Origin: Candidatus Stahliibacteriota bacterium CG08_land_8_20_14_0_20_40_26 | GTDB taxonomy: Bacteria; Hydrothermota; UBA3073 | Length of the DNA stretch: 6,335 bases | Direction of reading: 5' to 3' | Assembly (NCBI GenBank): GCA_002774315.1 | Contig: PEYP01000015.1 | Span: 239 to 6,573, forward strand | Shown: positions 1 through 5,698 of the stretch, piece after piece | How the letters are laid out: each line of letters starts with the position of its first letter | Numbering within the stretch: the first letter of the stretch is position 1 | Translations under genes and position numbers: made by a program | The notes under the pieces: generated by a model | Database searches by the model: none | Seen by the model: the letters and a program-made list of their open reading frames with translations, nothing else | What the model was told of the DNA's origin: nothing

Positions 1-70
1 GCATCAAAGCAAACCTAAAGGTTTGCCCTACATGCTGCATTAAAGCAAACCTAAAGGTTTGCCCTACATG
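1..70 (-). repeat. Tandem pair of REP-like GTAG-hairpin repeats
   Basis: Two near-identical 34-bp units, at 1-34 and 37-70, are repeated with a 36-bp period and differ at one base (c5 versus t41). Each contains the stem GCAAACCT / AGGTTTGC (9-16 with 19-26; 45-52 with 55-62) around a 2-nt loop. Each is followed by C and then CTAC (28-31; 64-67), so on the minus strand each reads GTAG, one base, hairpin. That is the layout of REP elements, whose conserved GTAG or GGAG lies 5' of an imperfect palindrome. The repeat itself is seen directly; the REP assignment is inferred from architecture. No gene is visible in 1-93. Confidence 0.8.
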
Positions 71-93
71 GCTGTAAAAATTAGTCTTTTTTA

Positions 94-122
94 TTGACAA
101 ACTTGGATTTTGGGTGTATAAT
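94..122 (+). promoter_or_regulatory. Consensus sigma-70-type promoter for the UbiB-family gene
   Basis: TTGACA (94-99) and TATAAT (117-122) match both consensus hexamers exactly with the optimal 17-bp spacer, so transcription would start near 129-131. A second TATAAT at 126-131 is 26 bp from the -35 box and is probably incidental. The promoter points at the gene starting at 259, giving a leader of about 130 nt that contains two hairpin-forming repeats. No operator was recognised. Confidence 0.85.
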
Positions 123-164
123 AGCTATAATCGCAGGTCTTTAATACTGTAACAGTGCAAATTA

Positions 165-188
165 GCACAAATTGAATTTGTGCCTACA
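165..188 (-). repeat. REP-like GTAG-hairpin repeat in the ubiB leader
   Basis: A perfect inverted repeat, GCACAAATT g AATTTGTGC (165-183), is followed directly by CTAC (184-187). On the minus strand this is GTAG abutting a 9-bp stem with a 1-nt centre. It faces the next copy (196-240) with the two GTAG tags pointing toward each other, an opposed pair resembling a BIME. It lies between the promoter and the gene start, so the transcript would carry this hairpin. Confidence 0.8.
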
Positions 189-195
189 AGTAAAT

Positions 196-240
196 GTAGG
201 CACGCCTGCCTGACGGCAGTCAGGATTTGAAATCGTGCAA
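196..240 (+). repeat. REP-like GTAG-hairpin repeat interrupted by a 20-bp insert
   Basis: GTAG (196-199) is followed by GCACG (200-204), then a 20-bp insert (205-224), then ATTT g AAATCGTGC (225-238). Without the insert the stem is a perfect 9-bp inverted repeat, GCACGATTT / AAATCGTGC, around one central base. An uninterrupted copy exists at 5665-5690 and differs only at that central base. A GTG at 235, in frame with the downstream gene, lies in this repeat and is not taken as its start. Confidence 0.85.
205..224 (+). repeat. 20-bp near-palindromic insert, copy 1
   Basis: CCTGCCTGACGGCAGTCAGG is identical to 1992-2011. It is a 20-bp palindrome with two mismatched pairs. Its last 16 bases also form a perfect hairpin, CCTGAC - GGCA - GTCAGG, so two alternative folds are possible. 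It sits five bases into the stem of a REP-like repeat. The exact 20-bp boundaries follow from comparison with the uninterrupted copy at 5665-5690. No target-site duplication is visible. Confidence 0.85.
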
Positions 241-258
241 GTTAATCCGGGGTGGTTT

Positions 259-1854
259 ATGATAAATATTACAAAAAAGGTGTTAGAAATGAGAAGAGCC
301 AGACAGATAGTTGGCGTGTTTGTAAAACATGGTTTTGGCTATCTTTTTGAGAGGATAAGGAAGGGAAGAAGAAAAGATTTTGAACGCTCAGATGCCGAGA
401 GGTTCAGAAAAGCTCTTGAGGAGTTAGGTCCCATATTCATCAAGATGGGACAGATACTGTCAACAAGAATAGACATTTTGCCCAAGGATTATATATTTGA
501 ATTATCAAAACTGCAAGATGAGACAACTCCCCTCCCGGTTGAGAAGATAAAGACAGTGATAGAGAGCGAATTGAGAGCGTCCACTGGCAGGATATTTGAT
601 GAGTTCTCTCCCCTCCCGATAGCGTCTGCTTCACTTGCTCAAGTGCATACTGCAAGCAAGGATGAGAGGGAGTTGGTTGTAAAGATACAAAGACCAGGGA
701 TATGGGATGTCATAAAGACGGACTTAGACATTATGGAGGACTTCGCCCGGTCTTTTAGAAACAGGATTCGTATGCACACAGACTCCGACCCTGTTGAAAT
801 TGTGAGAGAGATGAAGAAGACGCTACTGAACGAGCTTGATTTTGCGAGCGAGGGAATGAACATAGAGAAATTCAGAAGGAATTTCTCGGATGATGAGAGG
901 GTCTTCTTCCCTGAGGTTCTATGGAATATCACGACACCAAAGGTACTTGTTATGAAAAGGATAAAAGGGATAAAGATATCAAAAATCAATGAGATAGAAA
1001 AGGCTGGATTGGACAGGAAGAAGATAGCGAGTGTTGGTGCCGATATGTATTTCAAGCAGATATTCAAGCACGGCTTTTTCCATGCTGATCCTCACCCCGG
1101 TAATATCTTTGTTACATACGATGGCAAGATTGCTCCCTGCGACTTTGGAATGGTAGGGAAAATAAATCCTCATCTAAAAGAGAAGTTGAGGATGCTTCTT
1201 GTATCCGTTGTAAAAAAAGATATTGATGGAATACTTGGTTCGCTATTCTCACTTGGCATAGTGCCTGATGAGAAAAGAAACGAGCTGATAGATGACATAT
1301 ACGATATGCTTGATAAATATTATGATATCCCAATAGGCAGATTTAATCTAAAGATGGCGCATGAAGAAGGATTCTTACTCCTGAAGAAATACAAAATTAC
1401 ACTACCCAGAAACCTGACTCTCCTGGCAAAGGCGCTTATGGAGGTTGAGGCTTTAGGGAATCTACTTGACCCGGAGTTTGATGTAATAAACCACCTGAAG
1501 CCTTACATTAGAGAAATTATAAAAGAGAGATACAGCGTATCGGGTGTACTGGACGGCCTCTCAAAAACAGGTGAAGAGTATATAAAATTCCTGAAGAATT
1601 TTCCACAAGAGGCAGGAGATGTGTTAAAAAAGGCGAGAGAAGGGAAATTGAAGTTTGTATATGAACACAAGGGCCTTGATAATCTTACCTCTTCAATTGA
1701 TAAGGCGAGTGTAAGATTGGGAATAAGTTTCATATTTGTTGCACTTGTGGTAAGTAGTTCCATACTTATAGGAAGATTCCCCTTCATATCTATTGCAGGT
1801 TTTGCTGCTGCTCTTATTTTGTTCCTCTGGTTTTTCATATCTTTGAAAAGATGA
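259..1854 (+). CDS. ubiB: UbiB/ABC1/ADCK-family atypical kinase, membrane-anchored
   Basis: A 531-residue UbiB/AarF/ABC1 family protein. Members are atypical protein-kinase-like ATPases that support quinone or isoprenoid lipid metabolism at membranes; the substrate here is unknown and no quinone gene is adjacent, so the symbol is family-level. Numbered from this start, visible motifs are KMGQ (62-65), the Ala/Ser-rich loop ASASLAQ (122-128) in place of a P-loop, the putative ATP-anchoring lysine in VVKIQRP (K142), the NELD motif (E192, D194), the catalytic-loop HADPHPGN (275-282) and DFG (295-297). Two hydrophobic segments near 488-506 and 508-528 form a C-terminal membrane hairpin. The ATG at 259 follows GGGGTGG (249-255). 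The GTG at 235 is rejected because it lies in an intergenic repeat. ATG 289 (521 residues), with AAAGGTG six bases upstream, is a real alternative. It appears monocistronic with a consensus promoter at 94-122. The family call is firm; the role is not. Confidence 0.93.
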   Translation: MINITKKVLEMRRARQIVGVFVKHGFGYLFERIRKGRRKDFERSDAERFRKALEELGPIFIKMGQILSTRIDILPKDYIFELSKLQDETTPLPVEKIKTVIESELRASTGRIFDEFSPLPIASASLAQVHTASKDERELVVKIQRPGIWDVIKTDLDIMEDFARSFRNRIRMHTDSDPVEIVREMKKTLLNELDFASEGMNIEKFRRNFSDDERVFFPEVLWNITTPKVLVMKRIKGIKISKINEIEKAGLDRKKIASVGADMYFKQIFKHGFFHADPHPGNIFVTYDGKIAPCDFGMVGKINPHLKEKLRMLLVSVVKKDIDGILGSLFSLGIVPDEKRNELIDDIYDMLDKYYDIPIGRFNLKMAHEEGFLLLKKYKITLPRNLTLLAKALMEVEALGNLLDPEFDVINHLKPYIREIIKERYSVSGVLDGLSKTGEEYIKFLKNFPQEAGDVLKKAREGKLKFVYEHKGLDNLTSSIDKASVRLGISFIFVALVVSSSILIGRFPFISIAGFAAALILFLWFFISLKR

Positions 1855-1877
1855 ATCCAAAAATGCATTAAGATATT

Positions 1878-1919
1878 CAATTATCAATTAGCAATGCAAA
1901 ATTAGCAATTGTCAATGGT
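1878..1919 (+). repeat. Degenerate heptamer array, CAATNNN type
   Basis: Six consecutive 7-bp units begin at 1878, 1885, 1892, 1899, 1906 and 1913. Five start with CAAT and one with AAAT, and the last three positions vary. It lies in the 267-bp gene-free gap 1855-2121, which is made largely of short repeats. No terminator-like GC stem followed by a T run was found directly after the upstream stop. Confidence 0.65.
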
Positions 1920-1920
1920 T

Positions 1921-1976
1921 ATTGAGTTATTAGGTAATTAGGTCATTGGGTGATTAGGAAATTGGGTAATTGGGTA
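1921..1976 (+). repeat. Degenerate octamer tandem array
   Basis: Seven 8-bp units run from 1921 to 1976. The last six (from 1929) fit ATT(A/G)GG(T/A)N, and the first (ATTGAGTT) is more diverged. The array directly follows the CAAT heptamers, so two arrays of different period sit side by side. Confidence 0.7.
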
Positions 1977-1982
1977 GATTAT

Positions 1983-2026
1983 CGCGACTAGCCTGCCTGA
2001 CGGCAGTCAGGGAAGTCGCTCCTACA
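1983..2026 (-). repeat. REP-like GTAG-hairpin repeat interrupted by the 20-bp insert
   Basis: Arms GCGACT (1984-1989) and AGTCGC (2014-2019) form a stem, followed after two bases by CTAC (2022-2025), so on the minus strand the order is GTAG, GA, stem. Between the arms lie AG, the 20-mer (1992-2011) and GA. Deleting the 20-mer leaves a perfect 6-bp stem with a 4-nt AGGA loop. The stem differs from those of the other copies; the GTAG-plus-hairpin plan is shared. Confidence 0.7.
1992..2011 (+). repeat. 20-bp near-palindromic insert, copy 2
   Basis: Identical base for base to 205-224 and in the same window orientation, although its host repeat is on the opposite strand. It therefore sits in opposite orientations relative to its two hosts. 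It occupies the loop of its host hairpin. Confidence 0.85.
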
Positions 2027-2032
2027 ATCTTG

Positions 2033-2067
2033 CAATTTTCAATCTTCAATATTCAATTGTCAATCTT
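2033..2067 (+). repeat. Heptamer array, CAATNNT type
   Basis: Five perfect-length 7-bp units begin at 2033, 2040, 2047, 2054 and 2061. Each starts with CAAT and ends with T, with two variable positions between. It shares the CAAT core and the 7-bp period with the array at 1878-1919, suggesting one family. Confidence 0.7.
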
Positions 2068-2076
2068 CGTGCCTTA

Positions 2077-2096
2077 CCTGCCTGCCGGTAGGCAGG
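2077..2096 (+). repeat. Diverged copy of the 20-bp palindrome
   Basis: CCTGCCTGCCGGTAGGCAGG is a 20-bp palindrome with a single mismatched pair. It differs from the 205-224 and 1992-2011 sequence at three positions (A to C, C to T, T to G). Two of these changes, A to C and T to G, repair the mismatched pairs of that version. It lies 26 bp upstream of the radical SAM gene start. No host hairpin is evident around it. Confidence 0.7.
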
Positions 2097-2121
2097 GTGG
2101 TGAACAACCTTCAATGAATTT

Positions 2122-3484
2122 ATGCGGATATTGCTTATAAATCCATCGAGTTTTAATCTTTACACACATATAGGTGCCCCAGATGCCACCACTTGGCATT
2201 GCATACCTTGCAGCGGTCCTAAAAGAAAAAGGACACTCTCCAGAGATATTTGATATGGATGTAATGCCTGGCAAACCTGATTATAAAAACTACCGTATAG
2301 TTGGAATATCCTGTCTCACATCTACATACCTTAAAGGACTTGAGATAGCCAGAGAAGTAAAGGATGCGGGAAGAATCGTGGTTATGGGTGGATATCACCC
2401 CACATTTATGGATGGGGAGGTTCTTAAGACAGGACTTGTTGATTATGTAGTAAGAGGGGAAGGAGAATATGTGCTTCCTGAACTTGTGAACCATATTGAG
2501 GACGATGCTGATGTAAAAGATGTTAAAGGAATCTCTTATATGGGTGGCAATAAACTGATAAGGACAGAAGATGCACCTTATCCTGATGTGGATGAAATTC
2601 CTCTGCCAGCCAGAGATATACTACCACTAAGTTCATATAAGGCATTCCTGGATGAGAGGCCTATGACACCTGTGATTACATCAAGGGGGTGTCCGTTCAA
2701 CTGCAGTTTCTGTGCTTCATCGAAATTCGGTGGTTTAAAATGGAGAGCGAGGTCTGCTCTGTCCGTTATTGAAGAGGTAGAAATTCTTAAGGAAAGGTAT
2801 GGTTTTGGTTCAATCGATTTTATGGATGATAATTTTACTATGAACCCTGCAAGGGTAGTTAAGATATCTGAAGAATTGTTGAAAAGGGATGTTGGTATAA
2901 AATGGTGGTGTCTATCGAGGGCAGACACAATAGTAAAGAATGAGGATATGGTAAAGGTGGCGGTACGCTCCGGTCTCAATATGGTATTTCTGGGTATAGA
3001 GAGTGTTGAAGAGGATGTACTGAGGAGCTATGGCAAAAGGGAGGATACTACGACATTTGCCAACGCTATAACTCTGTTAAAGAGGTATGGTGTAAAGACC
3101 TGGGCGAGTATAATGATAGGTGCACTGAACGAGACAGGAAGTATGATATCAAAAACGATAAACTTTATAAAAAAACTCGACCCTCATGCTGTTCAGATAT
3201 CAATTCTCACCCCTTATCCCGGCACAAGATTGTTTGAAGAGGTGAAGGGGAGAATAACCACCTGGAACTGGAACCTATACGATGGCGCCCACGCTGTATT
3301 CAATACATACCATCTAAATACAAAAAAGATTCAGTCCATACTGAGAAAGGCGTATTTGAATATTTACCTTGCTCCCAAAAGAGTTGTAAGAGAGATAAGG
3401 CATGCCCTTGAATATCATCTTGTCAAACGGCTGGTGGTAAATTATCCGAGAAAGGCAATCGTTGCCATGAGATACATTAGGTGA
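2122..3484 (+). CDS. B12-binding-domain radical SAM protein, apparent frameshift near its start
   Basis: A class of radical SAM enzyme with an N-terminal B12-binding (Rossmann) domain; the substrate is not predictable. The main frame runs 2174-3484 (436 residues from a GTG). Numbered there, it shows the PPLG..YLAAVL segment (5-16), the GGYHPT loop (72-77), RGEGE (94-98), the 4Fe-4S cluster motif CPFNCSFC (C173, C177, C180; DNA near 2690), FLGIES (272-277) and LTPYPGTRLFEE (345-356). No DxHxxG motif is present, as is usual for this class. The GTG version lacks the first beta strand. That strand is encoded just upstream in another frame from ATG 2122: MRILLINPSSFNLYTHIG. The frames join if one base is lost near 2173-2180, most simply C from the CCCC run (2177-2180). 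A stop (TAG, 2171-2173) precedes the GTG in its own frame. This could be a sequencing indel, a real mutation or recoding. No convincing ribosome site precedes 2122. The family call is firm; whether the gene is intact is uncertain. Confidence 0.88.
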
Positions 3485-3634
3485 AATGTGAAATGTGTAA
3501 TGTGAAATGTGGAAGGTGGAATGTTGAAGGTGGAATGTGAAATGTGAAATGTGAAATGTGTAATGTGAAATGTGTAATGTGTAATGTGAAATGTGAAATG
3601 TGAAATGTGTAATGTGTAATGTGAAATGTGAAAT
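3481..3634 (+). repeat. Array of 22 heptamers (GTGAAAT) between convergent genes
   Basis: Exactly 22 units of 7 bp (154 bp), with no length errors. Most are GTGAAAT or GTGTAAT. Units 5-8 (3509-3536) are variants with GTGG or GTTG starts. The stop codon of the radical SAM gene (TGA, 3482-3484) lies inside unit 1, and the stop of bamD (3637-3639, minus strand) is two bases past the last unit, so the array fills the whole space between two convergent genes. No classical intrinsic terminator is visible there for either gene. Confidence 0.95.
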
Positions 3635-3636
3635 GT

Positions 3637-4260
3637 TTAGAAGAGTTCTTTCCTTAAGCGTTCAATCTCCGGGAGAAGTGTAGTTTCAGGATATCTCTCT
3701 TCTATTCCATCAAGATATAAGAGAGCGGCGTCGGGTTTCCCCATCTTTTTGTATAATCTTGCAGTTTCGAGTTCCTTCCTTGTAAGTTTATCTATACATC
3801 CTATTCTTACCTTTTCTGCTTCCTTTGCGAGTTCTGTGCCACTGTATTTTGCTATAAATTTCTCCAATGACTTTAGCGCCTGCTTCGTAGGCGTCTGGTC
3901 GAGGTAATAAGGAGGCGATTGCTTCAGGTAGGTGATTGCGAGTTCATACTCTGCTTTTATAGCAAATCTTGAATTTGAAAAGTTTCTTAAGAGAAACTTG
4001 TATTCTAACTCTGCCTGTTCGTAATCTTTCTTATCAAAATAGGTCTTTGCAAGCCAGTACTGTGCATCTTCCATAAGTCCACTACCAGGATACTTATATA
4101 TCACATCCTTGAATGCCTCTATTGCCTTGTCGTATTTTTTATCCTCAAGGAGTTGTTTTGCACGGTAGAATTCTTCTTCAGTGGTGGAAACATTTATCGT
4201 CTTATTCCCCGCACAGGATAGGAAGACAGAAATCATAATTATGAATTGCCACTTATTCAT
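3637..4260 (-). CDS. bamD: BamD-type outer-membrane assembly lipoprotein
   Basis: A 207-residue protein matching BamD, the essential lipoprotein of the BAM complex that folds beta-barrel proteins into the outer membrane from the periplasmic side. A short N-terminal hydrophobic stretch (5-15) ends at VFLSC-A, giving a lipobox-like Cys16; Phe at -3 and Leu at -2 are atypical, so lipidation is likely but not certain. TPR-like helices follow: EFYRAKQLLEDKKYDKAIEAF (30-50), AQYWLAKTYFDKKDYEQAE (66-84) and AIKAEYELAITY (100-111). The segment SPPYYLDQTPTKQALKSLEKF (115-135) is a BamD hallmark that separates it from generic TPR proteins such as YbgF/CpoB. It is somewhat shorter than the E. coli protein (about 245 residues). 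Its ATG lies 5 bp after the accC stop, so the two are probably cotranscribed. The ribosome site is weak (AGAAAGA), suggesting translational coupling. Confidence 0.88.
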   Translation of the reverse strand: MNKWQFIIMISVFLSCAGNKTINVSTTEEEFYRAKQLLEDKKYDKAIEAFKDVIYKYPGSGLMEDAQYWLAKTYFDKKDYEQAELEYKFLLRNFSNSRFAIKAEYELAITYLKQSPPYYLDQTPTKQALKSLEKFIAKYSGTELAKEAEKVRIGCIDKLTRKELETARLYKKMGKPDAALLYLDGIEERYPETTLLPEIERLRKELF

Positions 4261-4265
4261 AAAAT

Positions 4266-5603
4266 CTACATTCTTTCTATAAATCCTGTATCTATCTCTC
4301 CCTTTAAAAAATTTTCGTCCTTCATGATAGCCAGATGCAAAGAAATTGTGGTTTTTATACCTTCTACCATAAACTCTTCAAGCACTCTTGCCATTCTCGT
4401 TATTGCTTCATTCCGTGTTTTGCCCTTTGATATGATCTTGGCAACGAGGGAATCATAATAGGGATGAATTACATAATCACAATAAATATGTGTGTCTATC
4501 CGTACCCCGGGACCGCCCGGCAGATAGAGGGCTGTTATCTTACCCGGTGTAGATATAAAACTTCTGTCAGGGTCTTCCGCATTTATCCTGCATTCGATAG
4601 CATGACCATCTATACTTACATCTTCCTGTTTAAATGAGAGTGGTTCACCCTCTGCTATTCTTATCTGCTCCTTCACAATGTCAATACCAGTTACTTCCTC
4701 TGTTATCGGGTGTTCAACCTGAATCCGTGTATTCGCCTCCATAAAGTAGAATTCTCTGTCACTATCAAGAAGAAATTCAATCGTTCCTGCAGATGTGTAC
4801 CCTGTGAATTCTGCAAACCTTTTGGCAGATTCTCCCATCTTTTTTCTTAAGCCCTCATCTACAGCAGGAGAAGGTGCCTCCTCTATCAACTTCTGATGGC
4901 GTCTTTGAATGGAACATTCTCTCTCACCAAGCCAGACGATATTTCCTTTCTCGTCCCCGAGAATCTGTACCTCTATATGTCTTGGATTTTCTATAAACTT
5001 TTCTATATATATCTCTCCACTTCCAAATGCCGTCTCTGCTTCGGAGGATGCTATATCTATAAATCTCTTAAGATCCCGAGTTGAATGAACTATCTTCATT
5101 CCTCTGCCACCCCCGCCAAAGGCGGCTTTGAGAATCACAGGATAGCCTATTTTTTTTGCTATTCTCTTGGCAGACTCAATATCTCTTACAGTTTCATTGC
5201 TTCCGGGTATAACCGGAATACCCGCCTTTCTTGCAAGTTCTTTTGCTTCGCTTTTGTTACCCATTTCCCTTATCACCTTAGGTTTCGGCCCTATAAACTT
5301 GAATCCGTTTCCCTCACATATTTCTGCGAATCGTGGATTTTCCGCAAGGAAGCCATATCCTGGATGAACTGCATCAACATCCGAGATCTCACAGGCGCTT
5401 ATTATTCTTGGGATAGAAAGATAACTTTCCTTGGGGCTTGCAGGCCCTATACATATAGCCTCATCTGCCATGACTACATGCATGGAGGTTGCATCCACAT
5501 CTGAATATATGGCAACTGTTTCTATTCCAAGTTCCTTACACGCCCTTATTATCCTTAGCGCAATTTCACCGCGATTTGCAATGAGAATTTTTTTAAATGC
5601 CAT
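4266..5603 (-). CDS. accC: Biotin carboxylase (acetyl-CoA carboxylase subunit AccC)
   Basis: A 445-residue ATP-grasp enzyme that carboxylates the biotin on its carrier protein using ATP and bicarbonate, the first half-reaction of acetyl-CoA carboxylase and the entry to fatty-acid synthesis in the cytoplasm. It opens with KKILIANRGEIALRI (4-18). It has VHPGYGFLAENP (79-90), the Gly-rich ATP loop GGGGRGM (163-169), K238 in RRHQKLIEEAPSP, E276, MEANTRIQVEHP (E289, N291, R293, Q295, E297) and ECRINAEDP (R339), so all active-site residues appear intact. Length fits AccC (about 450). The ATG at 5603 follows GGGGG (5607-5611). An in-frame upstream start at 5690 would add 29 residues encoded by intergenic repeats and is rejected. 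accB, the usual neighbour, is absent, so a stand-alone biotin carboxylase of a pyruvate or propionyl-CoA carboxylase remains possible. It is followed by bamD after 5 bp. Confidence 0.93.
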   Translation of the reverse strand: MAFKKILIANRGEIALRIIRACKELGIETVAIYSDVDATSMHVVMADEAICIGPASPKESYLSIPRIISACEISDVDAVHPGYGFLAENPRFAEICEGNGFKFIGPKPKVIREMGNKSEAKELARKAGIPVIPGSNETVRDIESAKRIAKKIGYPVILKAAFGGGGRGMKIVHSTRDLKRFIDIASSEAETAFGSGEIYIEKFIENPRHIEVQILGDEKGNIVWLGERECSIQRRHQKLIEEAPSPAVDEGLRKKMGESAKRFAEFTGYTSAGTIEFLLDSDREFYFMEANTRIQVEHPITEEVTGIDIVKEQIRIAEGEPLSFKQEDVSIDGHAIECRINAEDPDRSFISTPGKITALYLPGGPGVRIDTHIYCDYVIHPYYDSLVAKIISKGKTRNEAITRMARVLEEFMVEGIKTTISLHLAIMKDENFLKGEIDTGFIERM

Positions 5604-5606
5604 AAA

Positions 5607-5611
5607 ACCCC
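5607..5611 (-). promoter_or_regulatory. Ribosome binding site of accC
   Basis: On the minus strand AAGGGGG is followed by four T residues (5604-5606 plus the edge of the run) and ATG at 5603. It is the only clear purine-rich site upstream of the conserved MAFKKILIANRG start, and it decides this start against the in-frame upstream one at 5690. Confidence 0.65.
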
Positions 5612-5620
5612 CTTGTGGAT

Positions 5621-5648
5621 AGTAGGCAGTAGACAGTAAGCAGTAAAC
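5621..5648 (+). repeat. Heptamer array, AGTARRC type
   Basis: Four perfect 7-bp units, AGTA(G/A)(G/A)C, begin at 5621, 5628, 5635 and 5642, and a further AG follows. The array lies directly upstream of the accC ribosome site, so on the minus strand it falls in the accC leader if transcription starts further upstream. It is the fourth array in the window with an exact 7-bp period. Confidence 0.75.
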
Positions 5649-5664
5649 AGCGAATGCGAAAAGT

Positions 5665-5690
5665 TGTAGGCACGATTTCAAATCGTGCAA
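5665..5690 (+). repeat. REP-like GTAG-hairpin repeat, uninterrupted copy
   Basis: GTAG (5666-5669) abuts a perfect inverted repeat, GCACGATTT c AAATCGTGC (5670-5688). Bases 5665-5690 match 195-204 joined to 225-240, with one difference at the central base. This is the empty-site counterpart of the interrupted copy at 196-240. It lies in the 223-bp gap upstream of accC. Confidence 0.85.
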
Positions 5691-5698
5691 GATCAGTA

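Noticed and set aside
1..70. CRISPR array at the left edge
   Set aside because: Only two direct repeats with a 2-bp separation are present, so there are no spacers, and the units are palindromic REP-like elements. No cas gene is present.
235..258. In-frame GTG start eight codons upstream of the ubiB ATG
   Set aside because: It lies inside the REP-like repeat (AAATCGTGC arm). The repeat has an unrelated copy elsewhere, so these codons are not conserved coding sequence, and ATG 259 has a purine-rich site next to it.
440..1887. Minus-strand open frames across the ubiB gene
   Set aside because: They lie opposite a gene with full family motifs, their translations show no recognisable domains, and none has a convincing start site.
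3481..3634. Heptamer array as a coding repeat or iteron origin
   Set aside because: It lies after the radical SAM stop and contains TGA and TAA stops. No replication initiator gene or AT-rich unwinding region is associated with it.
4246..5622. Plus-strand open frames across accC
   Set aside because: Shadows of accC, which has intact catalytic motifs. The plus-strand translations look like random composition.
5604..5690. 29-residue N-terminal extension of AccC
   Set aside because: The extension is encoded by the AGTARRC heptamers and the hairpin repeat, while AccC proteins begin at the KKILIANRGEIA segment, and a GGGGG ribosome site precedes ATG 5603.
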